From assembly GCA_959347315.1 (NCBI GenBank), contig OY365806.1, forward strand, positions 24,721,855 to 24,785,854: a stretch of 64,000 bases of DNA. The letters are read 5' to 3'. The first letter of the stretch is position 1. Each line of letters starts with the position of its first letter. Under the pieces are notes generated by a model that saw only the letters and a program-made list of their open reading frames with translations, was not told where the DNA came from and ran no database searches. Of the stretch, positions 62,312 to 64,000 are shown piece by piece. A program made the position numbers and the translations under genes. Origin of the DNA: Bimastos eiseni. Its lineage: Eukaryota; Annelida; Clitellata; Crassiclitellata; Lumbricidae.

Positions 62312-64000
62312 AATCCAATCAGTAATTCAATTCAACAACGATCTGTCGCCTCGGAATTGAGATCTCAGATCTGTTAAGCCTAACTTACAGAACAATTATT
62401 TTCTATTTTACCTATGACGAGCATTAGATTTTGGTTACAAATTTGACAGCTCTACGTAGCTGTAGGTTAAAATTAAGTATGCGAATTGCAATTTGCAAAT
62501 AACATTTAGGTAATGTATACGCCTACGAAAAATTATTTGGAAATTTGCCACCTCTCGATGAGCAATTTGACAACTAAGTTTGTTACCCTGTGTGACATAA
62601 TTAGGCTAAGCGAGTTTTACACTTATCCTAGCTGCTGTTGCCGTCTACGACAAAAATCGAAACTCGGAGCTAAAACCATAAAAAGAAATAGCCTATTAAG
62701 TCAACCAAGTCATTAGCAGTCCATAGCCTATAGTCGACTGATTTCGACCTGCTGAGGCCTAATAATTAATAATACAGCTCAATGCTTAGGCTTTTTAGTT
62801 TATTTAACGACACCTTCATGACAAGAATGATGCGCGTGCAATGCTTAGGCCTAACGTGGCGGCATATATACATGTATGACGGTTGCGGCGCCCGGGAACT
62901 ACCATATTCATTATTCAATAAACGTAAGCCTAACCCTACTCTCGGAAGTCGTATATAATTGCACAGACGGACAACCCTAATCCAAAAATAGTTTGTAGGC
63001 CGCGTAGGCTTAAGCAGACATCCAATTGGCTGCCATGTTACGGCCGACGATTAATGACCCGTTCTTTAATCCTGTTAGGCCTATCTTGTGATTGGTAATA
63101 ATATTTCTGTTTCATCTTTGAAAGTAAGTAAAACTTTGTGCTACGTGTGTAGTCGATTTACAATAATTCAAATAAGTTTAAGACTCTTGGTATACAGTTT
63201 ACAAGACGGAGTTTTTAAGCTGGACAAATAAGTAAGTCATGTGAAGATGACAGCAGGTAGGTTTAGACCTATCAGACGCGACCTAAAGCAGGCCAGATTG
63301 ACAGATTCTCCCGCAGTGTTATTGTCGTAGCCTTAAGCAGGCAGCTCTTCTACGAGAAATGAGGCCTCGAGCAACCAGACCAGGATGTAAACGGTCTGAC
63401 CAATCAGGCAGCATTATTGGCAAGCAGGCCCCACTGCTTGCATTATGTTGATCTAGATGACGACAGAGGCCGACCATAATGACTTCACGCGATTTTGGTT
63501 CATTTCTGACCACCCCCTATCTCTCGTCACACGGCATCACAGACTCACAGAACTCGAAACCCATCAAAATGACGCCACAAAGCTCTAACCCCAAAATCAT
63601 ATTTAGGCTCTACAAGTTTCAAGGTATTAGCCTATTTCAAAGATATCAATGAAGTCACTTCATGCAGTAGGCTTATGTTAAAATCTATGAAATCTAGTGA
63701 TCAAAATAATGAGATTGTGTTCGGGTGAATTAAAAAAAACCAAGTTTATAAAATGTATTCGATGAATTGTTTTAATGAAATAAAAGTTTATATTAGACCA
63801 CCGAGTTTATTAAACATATCTCTTGATCTCCGTTCTCTCATTTCGAATCAAAATGTTTCTTCTTGGAATAAATAAGGGAGCGTGGATTTCTACAGTAGGT
63901 GGAATGTACGTACATTCCCTTCTTCGCCTATCCAATCTGTAATCTCTTCATTTCCTTCGTTCGCGATTACGACCATCAGATGATTCAGATCACACTGTCT

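Larger units (their letters stand above)
60553..64000. other. Region upstream of RagA
   Basis: Should contain the RagA promoter; a short CG-rich stretch at 60878-60898 (GCCGCCGACGCCGCCGCCG) is the only hint. Also holds a LINE tail (61062-61155) and a 762-bp transposon. 62312-64000 shows no gene I can support. Confidence 0.5.

Noticed and set aside
63319..63513. 64-codon minus-strand ORF
   Set aside because: No domain, splice context or similarity that I recognise.

Overview
The window is eukaryotic DNA from an AT-rich invertebrate animal genome. It holds split genes with consensus splice sites, abundant LINE/SINE/DNA-transposon debris and many microsatellites. The proteins look bilaterian, and the single ephrin and the intron-containing RagA/B gene fit an invertebrate. 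The very frequent TAGGCCTA octamer and the L2/CR1-like LINE tails are compatible with a marine deuterostome such as an echinoderm or hemichordate, but the sequence alone does not settle the taxon.

Three conserved genes were assembled exon by exon by checking splice sites, reading phase and protein motifs. (1) + strand, 1704-7953: the last seven exons of an ARHGAP39 (Vilse/CrossGAP) orthologue, with MyTH4 then RhoGAP domains and a GC-AG intron; its 5' part (WW domains) lies outside the window. (2) + strand, 16191-40652: a complete six-exon ephrin gene of 350 codons with four large introns. The longest, 12.7 kb, is filled with transposons and contains a 200-N assembly gap. (3) - strand, 60552-52493: a complete eight-exon RagA/RagB GTPase gene of 307 codons. 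ARHGAP39 and ephrin are head to tail; ephrin and RagA converge on an 11.8-kb intergenic region.

Most of the remainder is mobile-element material. A pair of R2/R4-type LINE fragments with a C-terminal zinc motif and a restriction-like endonuclease (31.1-33.3 kb) is bounded on both sides by TAA/ATT repeats. There is a degenerate endonuclease+RT LINE (43.3-46.7 kb) and an antisense relative (42.0-43.3 kb). A tRNA-derived SINE whose tail resembles the local LINE tails sits at 41.3-41.6 kb, and a broken mariner-type transposase at 35.5-36.65 kb. Further items are a Helitron-like end and several short non-autonomous DNA transposons that I delimited by terminal inverted repeats plus target-site duplications (8385-8582, 11714-12450, 57648-58390, 61545-62306; less certain 33988-34339 and 50706-51535).

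ARHGAP39/Vilse and ephrin both act in contact-dependent cell guidance, while RagA/B is the lysosomal mTORC1 amino-acid sensor GTPase. Their adjacency does not by itself imply a shared pathway. No CRISPR, operon or functional tRNA was seen.
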